DNA of 64,000 nt from Bubalus kerabau (lineage: Eukaryota; Chordata; Mammalia; Artiodactyla; Bovidae): assembly GCF_029407905.1 (NCBI RefSeq), contig NC_073643.1, positions 33,056,501 through 33,120,500 on the forward strand. Direction: 5' to 3'. Below the pieces are notes generated by a model that had not been told where the DNA came from, did no database searches, and saw only the letters and a program-made list of their open reading frames with translations. The first letter of the stretch is position 1. Each line of letters starts with the position of its first letter. The position numbers and the translations under genes are program-made. This document shows positions 1-12,315 of the stretch, piece after piece.

Positions 1-1141
1 TCAAGACATACATATCAAGATTATCTTTAAGCAAAGTCTGTATTTAAACTGTTTTGGTTTCTTTAGGAAACTATAGCTCTTAGGTGAGACTTATGTGCTC
101 TGACCTCTATATGTAGTACCATTTTTTATCAACTTTAATCCTCTGTCCTTTACTTTTAAACTGTGGGAGAGTTGTTCATATTTACTCTCTACATGACTAC
201 TGAGACTTGCTGTAGGGTCAGTTCTGTGTTTTACTGCTCCTAAGGCAGATTTTAACTCTGCCATAATTTTGACATCTTCAGAATCTCTTAATTCACTGTG
301 TCCCTATGGATCTATCCTGCAGGTTTTCCACCTCCGTTTCCTCCTTAAGATTTTCTTGTCTTTTCTTCACAGAGTTCTTCAGGTAATCTAATGAAAACCT
401 CAAACAATGCTTGAAAATCTTCTGTTTATTGCAACAAATCATATCTGGATTGGTTAGAGTGGCAAAGAACTACAGCTCTCCAATCAGATCAAAAAGCACA
501 CCTCTTCAAAGGAGAGGGAAGACCAATTTTCCAGTTAATATAAAATATTCATTTCCGGACCATGACTGAGGGTGCTGATGGGGAGGAACAGACATGCTTC
601 ATTTCCCTCTCAGCAGACCTAGCCAAAGTGCCAGACTGATCGGATTCTTCAGTTCAGTTCTAATGAGTTGATATGTTGCATCAATTTTTCCCAGAAAAAT
701 CAAACCCATAGTTTATGGACATAAGCATTTTTCCTTTTCTATCTTGTCTGAGGTGTTTGAGAAGAAAGCTAAGAGAAGTTGTACCAGGGATTGCTATAAA
801 GACAATATTTTAAACTTGAAGCTATGACCACAGTGTCTATTTGGCCTATGGAGAAAATTTTTAAAACCTATTACGATTAATACATGGATTAAGTGGAGAC
901 TTTTTAAAATAAGACTTCTTTCCTTGAAATGGTCCAAACACTCCATAGAACTGTCCTATTATTTTTTTAAGACCTGGAAATGTAAACTGACTTTGTGCTA
1001 GTTTGTTCCAACTATTCTAAAATATATTCCGAATAGGCTACCTTCACATGCTAGTACTGAATACGTTATGCTTGGACAAGGAGCAAACTATAGGTCTTGC
1101 GCCAAGCACCGTCAATGCACTTGAGTATGGGTTACCAAAAA
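1..1141. other. AT-rich sequence, no feature seen
   Basis: No SINE, LINE, DNA transposon or coding signal recognised. Short open frames only. Confidence 0.5.
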
Positions 1142-1577
1142 CGCTGGAGAATTTTTTTTTTTTTCTATTTATTGTTATAGCTCAAATCCTTGTGTCTCTG
1201 GTAGGCTTTAAGTGACATAAATATGCATTTCCATCTGCACGTCCTTGTCAGGAATAGTTCTGCTGGGAGGTGTTATGCCACCCAAGTGCTTCCAGAATAG
1301 AGTCTGTTAATCCTGTTACCACTATAGAAACTCAGAGGAAAAGTCTACTCAGGCCACTGCTGCAGCTGCTGTGGCTGCCCGAGCTCCAGCAGCCACACCC
1401 GCAGTACACACAGGAAGCCAAACCAGAGGGCTTTTCCTTCAGCTGCAGGGGCATGGAGAGGGCTGACCTCACTCTGTTACTTAGACCAGCAGTCTCTAAG
1501 TTTTTCTTGTAAACCACTATTATTAAAAAAAAAAAAAAAAGGTGGGGGGAATGAGCAAGCCCATCTTGGGCATACAT

Positions 1578-1578
<1 letters not shown>

Positions 1579-1609
<31 letters not shown>
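1579..1609. repeat. (CA)n microsatellite
   Basis: Run of CA dinucleotides of about 30 bases, interrupted once near the start. A poly-A run lies just upstream at 1525-1540. Confidence 0.95.
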
Positions 1610-1757
1610 GGGGGCACGTACAATAGAAATATAAGCTGCCATATTAATTACTATATACACTAAAAATATACCAAAATATCTATTATGTGAGCATTTCCTT
1701 TAAAAAATAAATATAAATAGCTGTTTTAACCTGCATTGGATAGACTTGTACTCTATT

Positions 1758-1970
1758 GCTAAGTTGCTTCAGTCCTGTCCGACTCTGTGCAACCCTATGG
1801 ACTGCAGCCCACCAGCCTCCTCTGTCCCTGGGAATCTCCAGGCAAGAATACTGGAGTGGACGGCCATGCTCTCCTCCAGGGATCTTCCTGACCCAGGGTT
1901 CGAACCTGTGTCTCTTACATCTCCTGCATTGGCAGGTGGATTTTTACCACTAGTGCCACCTGGGAAGCCC
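1758..1970 (-). mobile_element. Bov-tA SINE, antisense, with target-site duplication
   Basis: Reads in reverse as a Bov-tA tRNA-Glu-derived SINE. The right end is the complement of the GGCTTCCCAGGTGGC head and the left end the complement of the CGGACAGGACTGAAGCAACTT tail. It is flanked by an 11-bp direct repeat TGTACTCTATT (1747-1757 and 1971-1981), so both ends are intact. Confidence 0.93.
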
Positions 1971-1981
1971 TGTACTCTATT

Positions 1982-2690
1982 AGGTGTGTGTATATATATG
2001 GAGGGAGACCACTGAGCTAAACGTCTACCCAATATACCACAAGGAACAGATCGCAGACCCCACTTAGGCTTCTCAGATGCCACAATACCCTGGGCACACA
2101 CAGTGGGCCAGAGGAGCTGGAAATGCGCATGTGCTTCGCTCCTCCACTATTCTCTCCTGTTACCTCTTGCCCTTCCACTAGTGTGGCTTGACTTCCAGCC
2201 TCCAGGCTCTCTGTACAAATGACATCCCTGTCCTACATTCATACAGGCATGTCATGGATGCGTACAAACCTGTCAAGACCTACAAGCCAACGGGCATCCT
2301 TCAAAGTCTGTCAACGCCATCTCACCTCAGAGGCCTCAGGATACAAAGGCAAGAACCAGCTAAATAAACCAAATCCAACCATCAGTCATCCAATAAATAT
2401 TTTCCAACAAAAGTTTACGGATATATAAACCCTAAATGAATGTCTTTCACTGTCTAATTCCATATAATGCAGGAGAGCTCAGAATTACCCATGAATCTAG
2501 CTGTGGAACAAAAATTCTTCAGAAAGGCAGTGAATATGAAAAAAAAAAATCTCGCACTTCTCATGATAGTGAAAGACTGTCTTTTCAGATATAGAAAACC
2601 GAAGACTTGGCTCAAAGTTCCGCTCGAATTGATAAAAATAAATTATTTTATTGGTAAAACCTAGAGTCAGCCAGAAAAAAGTATGCAAAC
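1982..2690. other. No recognised feature
   Basis: AT-rich unique-looking sequence with only short chance ORFs. Confidence 0.45.
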
Positions 2691-2694
2691 TTCC

Positions 2695-2960
2695 CCCAAT
2701 CACTATCAGTGTGGGTATAAATTGACATGATCCTTTTGGAAGGCAATTAGTAAATTACATGAAAAGCTTTAGAAATTTCACCATTAATTCAGTAAGCCCC
2801 TACTTATGACTTCAACCTATATAAACAGATAGATATATGAAAAGATTCATGAAAATGTTTAAGAATATTTATAATAGCAAAAATTGTCAAGAATCTACAT
2901 TTTTATTGAATGGTGGAACTGTTAAATGCTTTATGATATGTCACATAAGAAATGATATAC
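2695..2960 (+). mobile_element. Old L1 or HAL1 fragment
   Basis: Resembles the late ORF2 to 3' region of ancient mammalian L1M/HAL1 elements. The order of motifs matches: a TTTTGGAAGGCAATTAGTAA block, a TTCAACCTATATAAACAGATAG block, a TTATAATAGCAAAAATTG block and a TGAATGGTGGAACTGTTAAA block. Heavily diverged. Confidence 0.55.
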
Positions 2961-2961
2961 A

Positions 2962-3055
2962 TTATTTGATTTCTTATTTATTAAGTACCTATTATGTACC
3001 AGGCACCCTTTCAGGAGATTGCAATTAAATATAGACAAAGCCTTCATAAAGGTGA
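2962..3055 (+). mobile_element. L2-like relic
   Basis: The phrase TTATTAAGTACCTATTATGT followed by ACCAGGCACCC is the conserved L2-type 3' core. Confidence 0.5.
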
Positions 3056-3149
3056 TATTTCAGTCAAGGGTAGAAGAGACGTACACTACAAAATCATGGA
3101 AAGAAGTACACATGCAAAATATTTTTAGAGTAATAGAAAGTAGTAGAGA

Positions 3150-3537
3150 GCTGAGAGCTGAAGAATTGATGGTTTTGAACTGTGGTGTTGGAGAAGACTC
3201 TTGAGAGTCCCTTGGACTTCAAGAAGATCAAACCAGTCCATCCTAAAGACCAGTCCTGGGTGTTCATTGGAAGGACTGAAGCTAAGGATGAAACTCCAGT
3301 ACTTTTGGCCACCTGATGCAAAGAACTGAATCACTGGAAAAGACCTGATGATGGGTAAGATCGAAGGCAGGAAGAGAAGGGGACGACAGAGGATCAGATA
3401 GTTGGATGGCATCATCAACTCGATGGACATGATTTTGAGCAAGCTCCAGGAGCTGGTGATGGAGAGGGAAGCATGGCATGCTGCAGTCCCTGGGGTCAGA
3501 AAGAATTGGACACAACTGAGCGACTAAGCTAAACTAA
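3150..3537 (+). mobile_element. BovB LINE 3'-end fragment
   Basis: Matches the last part of BovB ORF2 and its 3' tail: GAATTGATGGTTTTGAACTG near the start, GGCCACCTGATGCAAAGAAC in the middle and a GACACAACTGAGCGACTAAG end. Several indels break the reading frame. 5'-truncated. Confidence 0.9.
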
Positions 3538-3624
3538 ATAGAAAGTGCTATGCAGATAATAAAATAGTGATATAATAGAAATTGCTGGTGGTGAAAGCTT
3601 GGGATTATTTTATACAAGGATTTC

Positions 3625-3852
3625 TCAACATCTGCACTATTGACATTGAAAACCATATTCTTTGTGCAGGCTTTTTTTGTTGGGGGAGGGCTATGATGGT
3701 TCCTGTGCATTGCAGGATGTTTATTTAGCAGTATCCCTGGCCGCTAGTCACTGAAAGCACTCATCCCAATCATGACAGTAAAACATGTCTCCAACCATTG
3801 CCAAACGTCCCCTCGGTGGCAAAATCTGACCCAACTGGGAATCACTCCTTTA
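3625..3852 (-). mobile_element. MER20-type hAT-Charlie fossil
   Basis: Reads in reverse as MER20: TTTCTCAACATCTGCACTAT at one end, GCAGTATCCCTGGCC in the middle, and TGTCTCCAACCATTGCCAAA to AACTGGGAATCACTCC at the other. MER20 copies are a known source of mammalian regulatory elements. Nothing here shows activity. Confidence 0.75.
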
Positions 3853-3878
3853 GATTTAGTGTAAGTAAAGCTTCTTTG

Positions 3879-4157
3879 CGGAGAAGGCAAGGGCAACCCA
3901 CTCCAGTACTCTTGCCTGGAAAATCCCATGGACGGAGGAGCCTGGAGGGCTGCAGTCCATGGGGTCGCTAAGAGTTGGACACGACTGACTGACTTCACTT
4001 TCACTTTTCACTTTCATGCATTGGAGAAGGAAATGGCAACGCACTCCAGTGCTCTTGCCTGGAGAATCCCAGGGATGGCGGAACCTGGTGGGCTGCCATC
4101 TATGGGGTCGCACAGAGTCAGACACGACTGAAGTGACTTAGCAGCAGTAGCGGCAGC
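3879..4157 (-). mobile_element. Full-length Bov-A2 SINE, antisense
   Basis: Two related Bov-A monomers joined by the linker CACTTTCACTTTTCACTTTC. It starts with the complement of the ...GCCTTCTCCG end and finishes in a (GCA)n stretch complementary to the CTGCTGCTG head. Flanking repeat: AAGCTTCTTTG (3868-3878) and AAGGCTTCTTTG (4158-4169), one base longer. Confidence 0.95.
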
Positions 4158-4324
4158 AAGGCTTCTTTGAGGAGGTAACATCTGAGATGAGATGTATGCT
4201 TTTAAATAATCTTCGGGATATAGAGAAATATTCATGATATAACAGTAACATATATAATATAGTCAATAAAATGTTGATGTTGATCAAGGTGGATGTTCTT
4301 TTTAAATCTCTATCTAGACAGAGA

Positions 4325-4485
4325 ATACAGCATGATGGTAAGAAACATAGGTCTGTAGGCTTGGTGCCTTAATTTCAATCGCAGTTCCACTGTTTTTTAT
4401 AGGTGGCCTTGGGTAAGTTACTTTATATCCTTGTGCTCTTTGGTCTTCATTCAAAGAGTGTGGATGATACTAGTAGGACTTAAAT
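4325..4485 (+). mobile_element. MIR-like relic
   Basis: Carries the MIR core order: GTCTGTAGGCTTGG, then CAATCGCAGTTCCACTG, then CCTTGGGTAAGTTACTT and a CTTCATTCAAAGAGTG tail. Confidence 0.6.
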
Positions 4486-4521
4486 AAGTACTATTAAATG
4501 AGTGTTAAGTACTACTAGTAT

Positions 4522-4716
4522 CATCCCCATGGTAACTCAGGGGGAAAGAATCTGCCTGCAATGCAGAAGACCAGATTCGATCCCTGGATTGGGAAGATCC
4601 CCTGGAGAAGGGAATGGCAACCCACTCCAGTATTCTTGCCTGGAGAATCCCATGGACAGAGGAGCCTGGTGGGCTACAATCCATGGGGCTGCAAAGAGTT
4701 GGACATGACTGAGCAA
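4522..4716 (+). mobile_element. Bov-tA SINE, sense
   Basis: Missing the first bases of the head, then GGTAACTCAGGGGGAAAGAA, a B-box-like GATTCGATCC, and the tail GTTGGACATGACTGAGCAAC. Followed by a (CTA)n run. Confidence 0.92.
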
Positions 4717-4789
4717 CTAACACTACTACTACTACTTCTAGTATTAAACGAGTTAATACCAACAACAGTTCTAGAAGAGTGAGTGACAC

Positions 4790-4960
4790 ATCTTGGAAGC
4801 ACTATATACAATATATACATACATATTATTATATATACAATATACATATATATAATATAATAATACATTAAAGTTACATTAATATATATTCTAAACTGAA
4901 TACATACTACATAGTATAAATCTGATGCATATATAGACACATATGCTAAATATATATACC
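4790..4960. repeat. AT-rich low-complexity (TA)n-like tract
   Basis: Interspersed TATATA and ATACAT words over about 170 bases. Confidence 0.8.
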
Positions 4961-5274
4961 AGATATTTCTATTGTCTTTTGGTGAAGCAAATAAAATGTG
5001 TTAATAATGGTAGAATTACAGGGGATTTTATTTTGCTTGTCTTTTTGTATTCTTCACAGTTTTATAGACACAAATGTAAATGCTGAGTTCACATCAAAAT
5101 AAAAATCAATATTATTTTAGCACAAAAGAGAGAATTTTTAGACTTTCACCAGGATCAACTGGCATATTGAGAGTGGGATAAGAAGGCCAAGAGAAGATGT
5201 GATCAGAAAAGCCTGTACCAGGGAAAATGAGTCAATTGTCAACTGAAAGTTGAGACACCCCACATTCAATCTGT

Positions 5275-5430
5275 CAGTCAATTCATCCTTCATCTGAAAT
5301 TTAACACATGTTTTTTGCCAGACACTGTGCTAGGTGCTGGAAATCAAAGACAAATAGAGGTGCATTTTCTGCAAGGAACTCACAGCAGAAAGGGGAAGAG
5401 AAATACATCCAAAACTAACCACTGTACACA
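5275..5430 (+). mobile_element. L2-like relic
   Basis: Contains GCCAGACACTGTGCTAGGTG followed by CTGGAAATCAAAGACAAATA, the L2 3'-end phrase. Confidence 0.55.
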
Positions 5431-5764
5431 GAACTATAGGATATAATGAGGATACCTGCCCAGGTCTCTGGAGGCTCCGAAAGGAAACAATTAGTTTCAG
5501 CTGGAGTAGGGGGTATTGTAGGAAACTTCACCTATGAGATGTCACTTGCATTTGTCTTTGAGGGATAAATTTGGAAAACGCAATCATTTGTAAGAATTCT
5601 GGTTTTAGGCAATCACATAGCATGCTTCATAATCAAACACCAGCAAGATCACCTAGAGAGGGAAATCACAAAGGACAAAGGAGTTATACTTCAGAAAAGT
5701 GTCTTGATCTCATATTAGAGTGCCTGGTTTCATAAAGCAATTTGTGAAAATAAAGTTTGACTGT

Positions 5765-5965
5765 CATAGGAATTACAAGGCATAAGTTCAAGTACTAGCT
5801 CTGCCCCTTACCAGTCGGGTAATCTTGGGCAAACCATTAAAATCTCTGACCCTCTATCTACTTCATTCATATAATAGTGATAATAATACTTGACAATAGT
5901 GTTGTGAGCGTCAAATGAGATAATGCAAGTAAGAGACTTTCAGTGACATTCAAATAGTTGGGATG
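5765..5965 (+). mobile_element. MIR-like relic
   Basis: GTTCAAGTACTAGCTCTGCC, then CTTGGGCAAACCATTAAAAT and CTACTTCATTCATATAATAG match the MIR order. Flanking DNA from 4960 to 6930 shows no other clear feature. Confidence 0.65.
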
Positions 5966-6935
5966 ATAAACTGTGATGGCTTTAACATAATAGCGACAAT
6001 TGTGAATAATTATTTAATTTTTAACATTTATAATTAAATACAAACAGTAAGAAAAGAAATCAACTGTATATACAACACCAATTAGACATGAGTTTATAGC
6101 CTGATTGGCTCCATTTATTTTTTCAGAGCTCTTAACCTATTACTAATCCAAGTGCATCAAGCTATAAAAACTTTATACAATTCTTTCCCTAAGATAATAT
6201 AATCTTTATTTCTTGAGACACTTTATACTAACATTAAACTGAAAGTAACTGGATAAAAATGAAATGGAGACTCATAATTGCAAACTGTTTTCATGTTGAA
6301 AGAAGATTCAACCACTTTCTAGGACTGAATTGCTCTTGCTACAGTTTAGGATCGAGCTATAAAAGTATATCACTTAGCCTATGTCTGCCTACCAGTGCGA
6401 AGTATTGTGGCCAACAGAAAACAGAGGTAATTACCCAGAAGCATTAGGCCAAAAATTCCATTTCGGCCTCCTAAGACTGAAGTTGCTTTGCAGGCAGCAG
6501 GGAAACCCAGGACGGGGCCATGGTCAATTTTCTCTTAAAACTTTTTCTTCCCCCTGAATCCTTTTCACCTTGAACAGTCAGCCCTATCACATTTGGAGAA
6601 ATGATATTGCTTGCTTTTTCTCTCTTTAAAAGAGCGATTTACTAAGGCTGATTGAAAAGGCTTAAGATGTCCTCTTGTCATGGCCCTTGATAAACATTTC
6701 ATCTAATATTTTTTGAGACAGTTTTAGTTGAAGCGCTGCAGAAGACAAATCAAAACAATAATACATAAAACTGCTGCTTTACTTGAGTGTCTTAAAAAGA
6801 CAAACAAACAAACAAAAAAACCCTGAATGTCTTTAAAGGACATCTAACCAGAATTGGCATCTGAAAAATTAAAGAAAACGAAGATCCCATATACTCAGTT
6901 CATTTATTTCTCCCCCATCAAAAAAAAAATTAAAA

Positions 6936-7182
6936 ACTCCAGTACTTTGGCCACCTGATATGAAGAACTGACTCATTTAAGACTCTGATGCTGGAAAAGA
7001 TTGAAGGCAGGAGGAGACGGGGACGACAGAGGATAAGATGGTTGGATGACATCACCGACTCAATGGACATGAGTTTGAGTAAACTCTGGGAGTTGGTGAT
7101 GGACAGGGAGGCCTGGCATATTACAGTCCATGGGGTCAAAAAGAGTTGGACACAACTGAGTGACTGAACTGAACTGAAAAAA
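6936..7182 (+). mobile_element. BovB LINE 3'-end fragment
   Basis: Starts in AACTCCAGTACTTTGGCCAC and ends GACACAACTGAGTGACTGAA. About 245 bases of the extreme BovB 3' end, severely 5'-truncated. Confidence 0.9.
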
Positions 7183-7189
7183 CAGAGGT

Positions 7190-8330
7190 AATGAACATAA
7201 GATTTTATGTGGTCCTATCTAACAGGATATAACAATGGCACATTCCATGAATTACTGACTGCCATTCATCTCAAAAGGTGAGATACTTAGGAAGCCTTCA
7301 ACTCTCACCTTGAGTAAACTACCCCACTCAGCTTTGAAAAAAGAAAATGTGTGTTTTTAAAATACAACTTCTTTAAGTATCAGTTACCTTGTATTACACT
7401 TTTGTCACTACTAGGGAATCCTTATCGTCCTCATTTCGTTCTGTCGTTAACCATAGTATCAGATCTCAAACTTAACTCAGTTTAAGAAAAACAGTGCTCT
7501 ATACATCAGGAAAATGATTCTAGCTCTTTCTAATAATTTTTCACCATGTGTGATCATGTATGCTTTTTTCTATTTTGTGTATTGTGTCATTACCCACCAA
7601 GCTGTGGAGAAGACAGTTCATATATTCTAACAACAAGATATCACTTCTGACATTTGTGTGAACTTTACAAACTTTACACACTATGGGAGAAACTTTTTTT
7701 CTTACCTGTACAGTGTCAGCTTAGCAATCATTTGTTAATGGCTTGGTAACTTATACTTACAAATGTCACTTCTCTGTTTTGATCAGATTTCAACTACAGA
7801 TAATCACAGTACTAAATTCTAAGTTAGAGGACAATTTAAATCCAAAGGAAAATGTAATTCATCATCACAGCTTTAAAAAATAGTCCAAATATTTGAAATG
7901 CACACTCACCTTAAATTTTTGGTGCAGAATTAAAATGAAAATCATCCTTCCTTAAAGTCTTATCTAATAATTTTCATAGAGACTTCTGGAGTTTATTGCT
8001 CAGAAGGAAAACTTAAAAGCAAGCTACTTTTTTTCAAAAGGCTATTTGTCAATAGAACTGAGTTAAGCCATTGAGAATAAGAGAATGGGAAGGAAAGAGC
8101 TACTGACATTTTGTGTGTATGCATGATGTGTGTGTGCTTTGTTTTGCTTTTTTATGAGTAATATGATCAGGAGAACATTGCTCATAATATCATTTTTATC
8201 ACAGTGTATAAGATGTCTTGGGAGAGCTGCTATTATGGTTGAGATCAATGGTACTGAAATATAGGCCAATCTTGTTTTGTTTTGCTTTGCTGTATAGTGC
8301 TTCCCAGATACTGCATTTTTTACAAATTGA
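7190..8330. other. No recognised feature
   Basis: AT-rich, no repeat family or coding signal recognised apart from a short TG-rich stretch at 8110-8150. Confidence 0.45.
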
Positions 8331-8332
8331 AA

Positions 8333-8538
8333 AGTGTGTTAGCTGCTCAGTCGTGTCCAACTCTTTGCCATCCATGGACTGTGGCCCACCAGGATACTCC
8401 ATCCATGGGATTCTCCGGGCAAGAATATTGAAATGGGTTGCCATTTCCTTCTCCAGGGGATCTTCCCAACCCAGGGATCAAACCTGGGTCTCCTGCATTG
8501 CAGGCAGATTCTTTACCATCTGAGCCACCAAGGAAGCA
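8333..8538 (-). mobile_element. Bov-tA SINE, antisense
   Basis: GTGTTAGCTGCTCAGTCGTG at the left and the complement of the tRNA-like head at the right (ATTCTTTACCATCTGAGCCA, CCAAGGAAGC). Confidence 0.93.
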
Positions 8539-8654
8539 GGTCTATGGCAACTTTGCATCAAATAATTCTATCAGAGTCACTTCTTCCAACAGCAGTTTCT
8601 CACTTTAAGTCTCTGTGTCACATTTTAATAATCCTCAGTGCATGCTGTGCTAAG

Positions 8655-8848
8655 TTGCGCTAGGTTGCTTCAGTCATGTCCGACTCTATGTATTCATGGA
8701 CTGTAACCCGCCAGGCTCCTCTGTCCATGGGATTCTCCAGGCAAGAATACTGGAGTGGGTTGCTGTGCCCTCCTCCAGGGGATCTTCCAACCCAGGGATT
8801 GAACCTGAGTCTCACATTTCCTGTAGTGGCAGGCAGGTTCTTTACCTG
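8655..8848 (-). mobile_element. Bov-tA SINE, antisense
   Basis: From GCTAGGTTGCTTCAGTCATG to GGCAGGTTCTTTACC. It lacks the last bases of the head complement seen in its neighbour at 8333. Confidence 0.92.
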
Positions 8849-8934
8849 GGTATTCTCACAGTATTTCAAACTTTTTCATTTGTGCTGTATTTATTATGGT
8901 AATCTGTGATCAGTGATCTTTGAGGTGACTATGA

Positions 8935-9180
8935 CAAAAAGATTACAACTCACTGATGCTTAGCATTTTTGAGCAATGAAGGATTTTTAAGTAAGGTATG
9001 TACCTTGTGTTTTTAGACAAAATGCTGTTACACACTTAACAGACTATAGTATAATGTAAACATAACTTTCAGATGCGCTGAGAAGGCAAGATTCACATGA
9101 CCTGCTTTACTGCGATATTTGTTTCACTGTGGTCTTTTGCAACAGAACCAGCGAAACCTCTGAGGTGTGCCTTGGAATCC
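8935..9180 (+). mobile_element. Ancient dispersed repeat, probably a DNA-transposon relic
   Basis: The string from CTGATGCTTAGCATTTTTGA through TTTTAAGTAAGGTATGTACC to GCGAAACCTCTGAGGTGTGC resembles an old mammalian interspersed repeat that I associate with Tigger-class elements. The family assignment is uncertain. Confidence 0.4.
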
Positions 9181-9319
9181 AGAATTAAGGGCACAGAAGA
9201 TTAAACCTGACTGGTAGTTTGCAAATGAAAAAACAGAGATGGACTTGTGAGATATTTAGAAGGAAGAACAAATAAGAACTGGTAAATAATGTGATGGAAG
9301 GACGCACGTGTGTGTGTTT

Positions 9320-9531
9320 GGTGAGTGTGCTCAGTTGCTTAGTCATGTTCCACTCTTTGCAACCCCATGGACTGTAGCTCACCAGGTACCTCACTCTGGA
9401 ATTTTTCAGGCAAGATTACTGGAGGGGTTGCCATTTCCTACTTCAGGGGATCATCCCAACACAGAGATCAAACCCGCATCTCTTGCACCTCCTACGTTGG
9501 CAGGCAGATTCTTTACTACTACACCAGGTGG
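9320..9531 (-). mobile_element. Bov-tA SINE, antisense
   Basis: Left end GTGCTCAGTTGCTTAGTCAT, right end ATTCTTTACTACTACACCAG. More diverged than most copies here. Confidence 0.9.
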
Positions 9532-9539
9532 AGGGATGG

Positions 9540-11590
9540 AACAAATCAAAGAATACTTTAAGTTTTAGAAATCAGCAAAAGGACAATACTTTAAAAAGAA
9601 AGTAAATTGTGAATTCTTCAGGGATCTTCAGAAATATCAAGTTCAGGGAGGAGAATGAAAGTCCAAGTAGAAAGAGACAAAACACTTGTAATAATTTGGC
9701 TGGAAATTCAAATAAAACATACAGTAGTCAGCTGCATGTCTGAGATTGCAATGTGTGATGACTGTGGGTCTCTTGAGGACCAAGACTATTTGCTCTTAGT
9801 CTCTGAAATCCCAAGCATATCTAGGCACATAGTTATGTGCCTGGCTGACTGACTGCATAGAGATTTGGTAACCAACTGCACAAAGAAAATGAGTTGTGAG
9901 TGTGAATTAAGACCAAGGAACAAAGCAAGGAACTAAAAGGACAAAGTTTGAGGAATATTGAAGGAATGGGAAGGGGAAAAAGAAACTAGTAACAGAGATA
10001 CGAAAGGTCTGTCAAAGAAGTAAACCCAGAGAGAGAAAGGGGAGTGGAAGGGAAGAAAAAAACAAGAAGAGAATCAGAGGAGTGCCTGTGGGATAGGGTG
10101 GGGGTAATGCTACTTATTGATAATTTGAATAAGTAGTTCATAAGTATACTCATAATTTGAATATACATATGTATAGATATATGTATAAACTCTGAAGATG
10201 CACCAATGCAAAAATTCTAAAGTCACAATTAGCAAAAATGAAAATCATTAAAATGTTTCCTTAAAAACTTCAAATAAATAAATTAACATCTCCTCTCACA
10301 TTGATTCATCCATTGCATGTGGGTACTCAATAAATGTTAATTGAACTAAATTAATAACATTTGCTCAGTGGTAATAAAAAATTAATTAACTGTCTGTCTT
10401 CTCTGTTACTCACATTTATTCCCACTGCTTCTGCAATTACTTCTAGCCCAAACAGAAATTTTCTATTTCCTTGACTTTTAGTATCTACTTTAATATTTTT
10501 CCCCAATACAGATGAACTTCTAATTTTTGTCCTAATTTTTGTGATCTTTTTCCTGTTGAAAAAAATTATTTTCTCTAAGTTAATGTCAAGAACTATGTAT
10601 AACATCCCAAATATAGTTTCACAAATTCCTTATTTAATTCCAAAATAGTTTTCTCTGCAGAAGATGTGATACCACTTTTTATGTGTTTCTCCTTTTAGCT
10701 TATGTTACTTTGTAATACTTTGGGTACAAAGTCAAATAACACCACAAAAGAAGGAATCTGGAGAAATTATTGTTAGCACTCCATCTACAAAAGACGGAAG
10801 ATGTCAGTAACATTCACCCAAAATTGTGACTCATTTCAGATGTCAGAATTCTGGGTTGAACAGACTGGGTTCTGAAATGTGTGTTTGTCAGATGATTTTC
10901 TAATGAGTAACAGATAGTTCCCACTGGGGAGTGGAAAAAAATAAAAATATAAACAGATATAGAATTAAAATAACTTTATGAATGGCAGCTTAACTTCTCT
11001 ATAAAATTCTCTCAGTACAAGCCCAGTGTCTCCAAATGGTTGCTTAATGTAGCACACCACTTAGATTCAAAATGCTATACTTAAAAGTGTCGAGAAATTA
11101 AAAAGAGAATCATATACCACTTGGCTGTATACTGTATTCTCCGCATGTTCTTACATTCCAGTAACCTCTATCCAACTTTTTTTGTTACTGAATTACTTTG
11201 TGCAAAAGCAATTTACATTACATGCTGCCTGACTACGTGTGATAATTTGCACTGATTGTTAATTAATTCTGTAAGTAAATAGCTGCTGTAATCTCTATAC
11301 TCATCAAGGTTTCGTTATCTATCAGCTCTTCCTGAGGTTAGAGCAGCTGTAACTAAACAGGCAGGATTCCCTAATGTGCGAGAAGGTAGTCCTGCTTTGT
11401 AAAGACTGCTGAGGGAGAGATATGTCTATAAAGTGATGTTATTTGCAAGGCTTGATTTCCAGTAGGTGACACATCAAAGGATTTAGAGTGAAAAGGGTTT
11501 TGCTGATGTGCAGTCCCAGTGGTGAGGAAGGACAGAGAAAAGCTAAGAACAAATAGGACGAAATATTGAGTAATATAAAGAGACAGGGAT
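9540..11590. other. No recognised feature
   Basis: About 2 kb without a recognisable repeat or coding exon. Only chance ORFs. Confidence 0.4.
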
Positions 11591-11830
11591 AAGAGCAACG
11601 GTTTTGGAATCCAAACGGCCTGGGTTCAAATCCCAGCTCTATCATTTACTAACAAGGAAGCCTCAGGCAACTTATCTAAATAAACTTTCTAAGCCTTGGC
11701 TTTACTCATTCATCTGTTAACTTGGGGTACCAATTTATGCGTTTCCCATGTATTCTGGGAGGCTGACAATAACTGCCCCCTAGTGTCTTTGTGATGCTTA
11801 AATAAGGTACATAGTGGTAACACAGAATAC
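11590..11830 (+). mobile_element. MIR-like relic
   Basis: AACGGTTTTGGAATCCAAAC, GGGTTCAAATCCCAGCTCTA, CCTCAGGCAACTTATCTAAA and TTACTCATTCATCTGTTAAC follow the MIR consensus order. Confidence 0.75.
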
Positions 11831-11850
11831 TTGACATAAATGTATACAAT

Positions 11851-11853
<3 letters not shown>

Positions 11854-11885
<32 letters not shown>

Positions 11886-11902
11886 ATGCGTGCGTGCACA
11901 TG
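11854..11902. repeat. (TG)n microsatellite
   Basis: About 30 bases of pure TG, then an imperfect TGCG/TGCA extension. Confidence 0.95.
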
Positions 11903-11910
11903 TGCATTTA

Positions 11911-12125
11911 AGGCAGTGGTTTGGTATTCAAAATGGATGATTTTAACCCTGGGAGGAAATCTGGCAACATCCACAGACATTTTTGTTTATTGTATCCTGG
12001 GGCAATTGGTGTTACTGGCATCACGTAGGGAGAGGACTGGGATGTTGCTAAACATTCTATAATTTCCCTGTGACAAAGAATTATCCGGCCCCAAATGTCA
12101 GTACTTCTCAGAGTACTGAAGGCAT
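11911..12125 (+). mobile_element. MER20-type hAT-Charlie fossil
   Basis: Runs GGCAGTGGTTTGG, GGAAATCTGGCAACATCCAC, ATGTTGCTAAACATTCTATA, ATTATCCGGCCCCAAATGTC, CTTCTCAGAGTACTG. Matches the MER20 layout end to end. Confidence 0.78.
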
Positions 12126-12315
12126 AATTTGAATGACTATTTGTGATCATAGGTGGTTAGTCGACACTTTGATATCCAAGTAAGAAAAATAAACTATTCT
12201 TTTTTATCATTATCATCATTATCTTAAATCCATGAATCTCTCCTGAGTTAGAATCCAAGAGTTTCTCAATCTGTTGAGCTAATTCTATCAATTCAATATT
12301 ACATTGTTATTACTG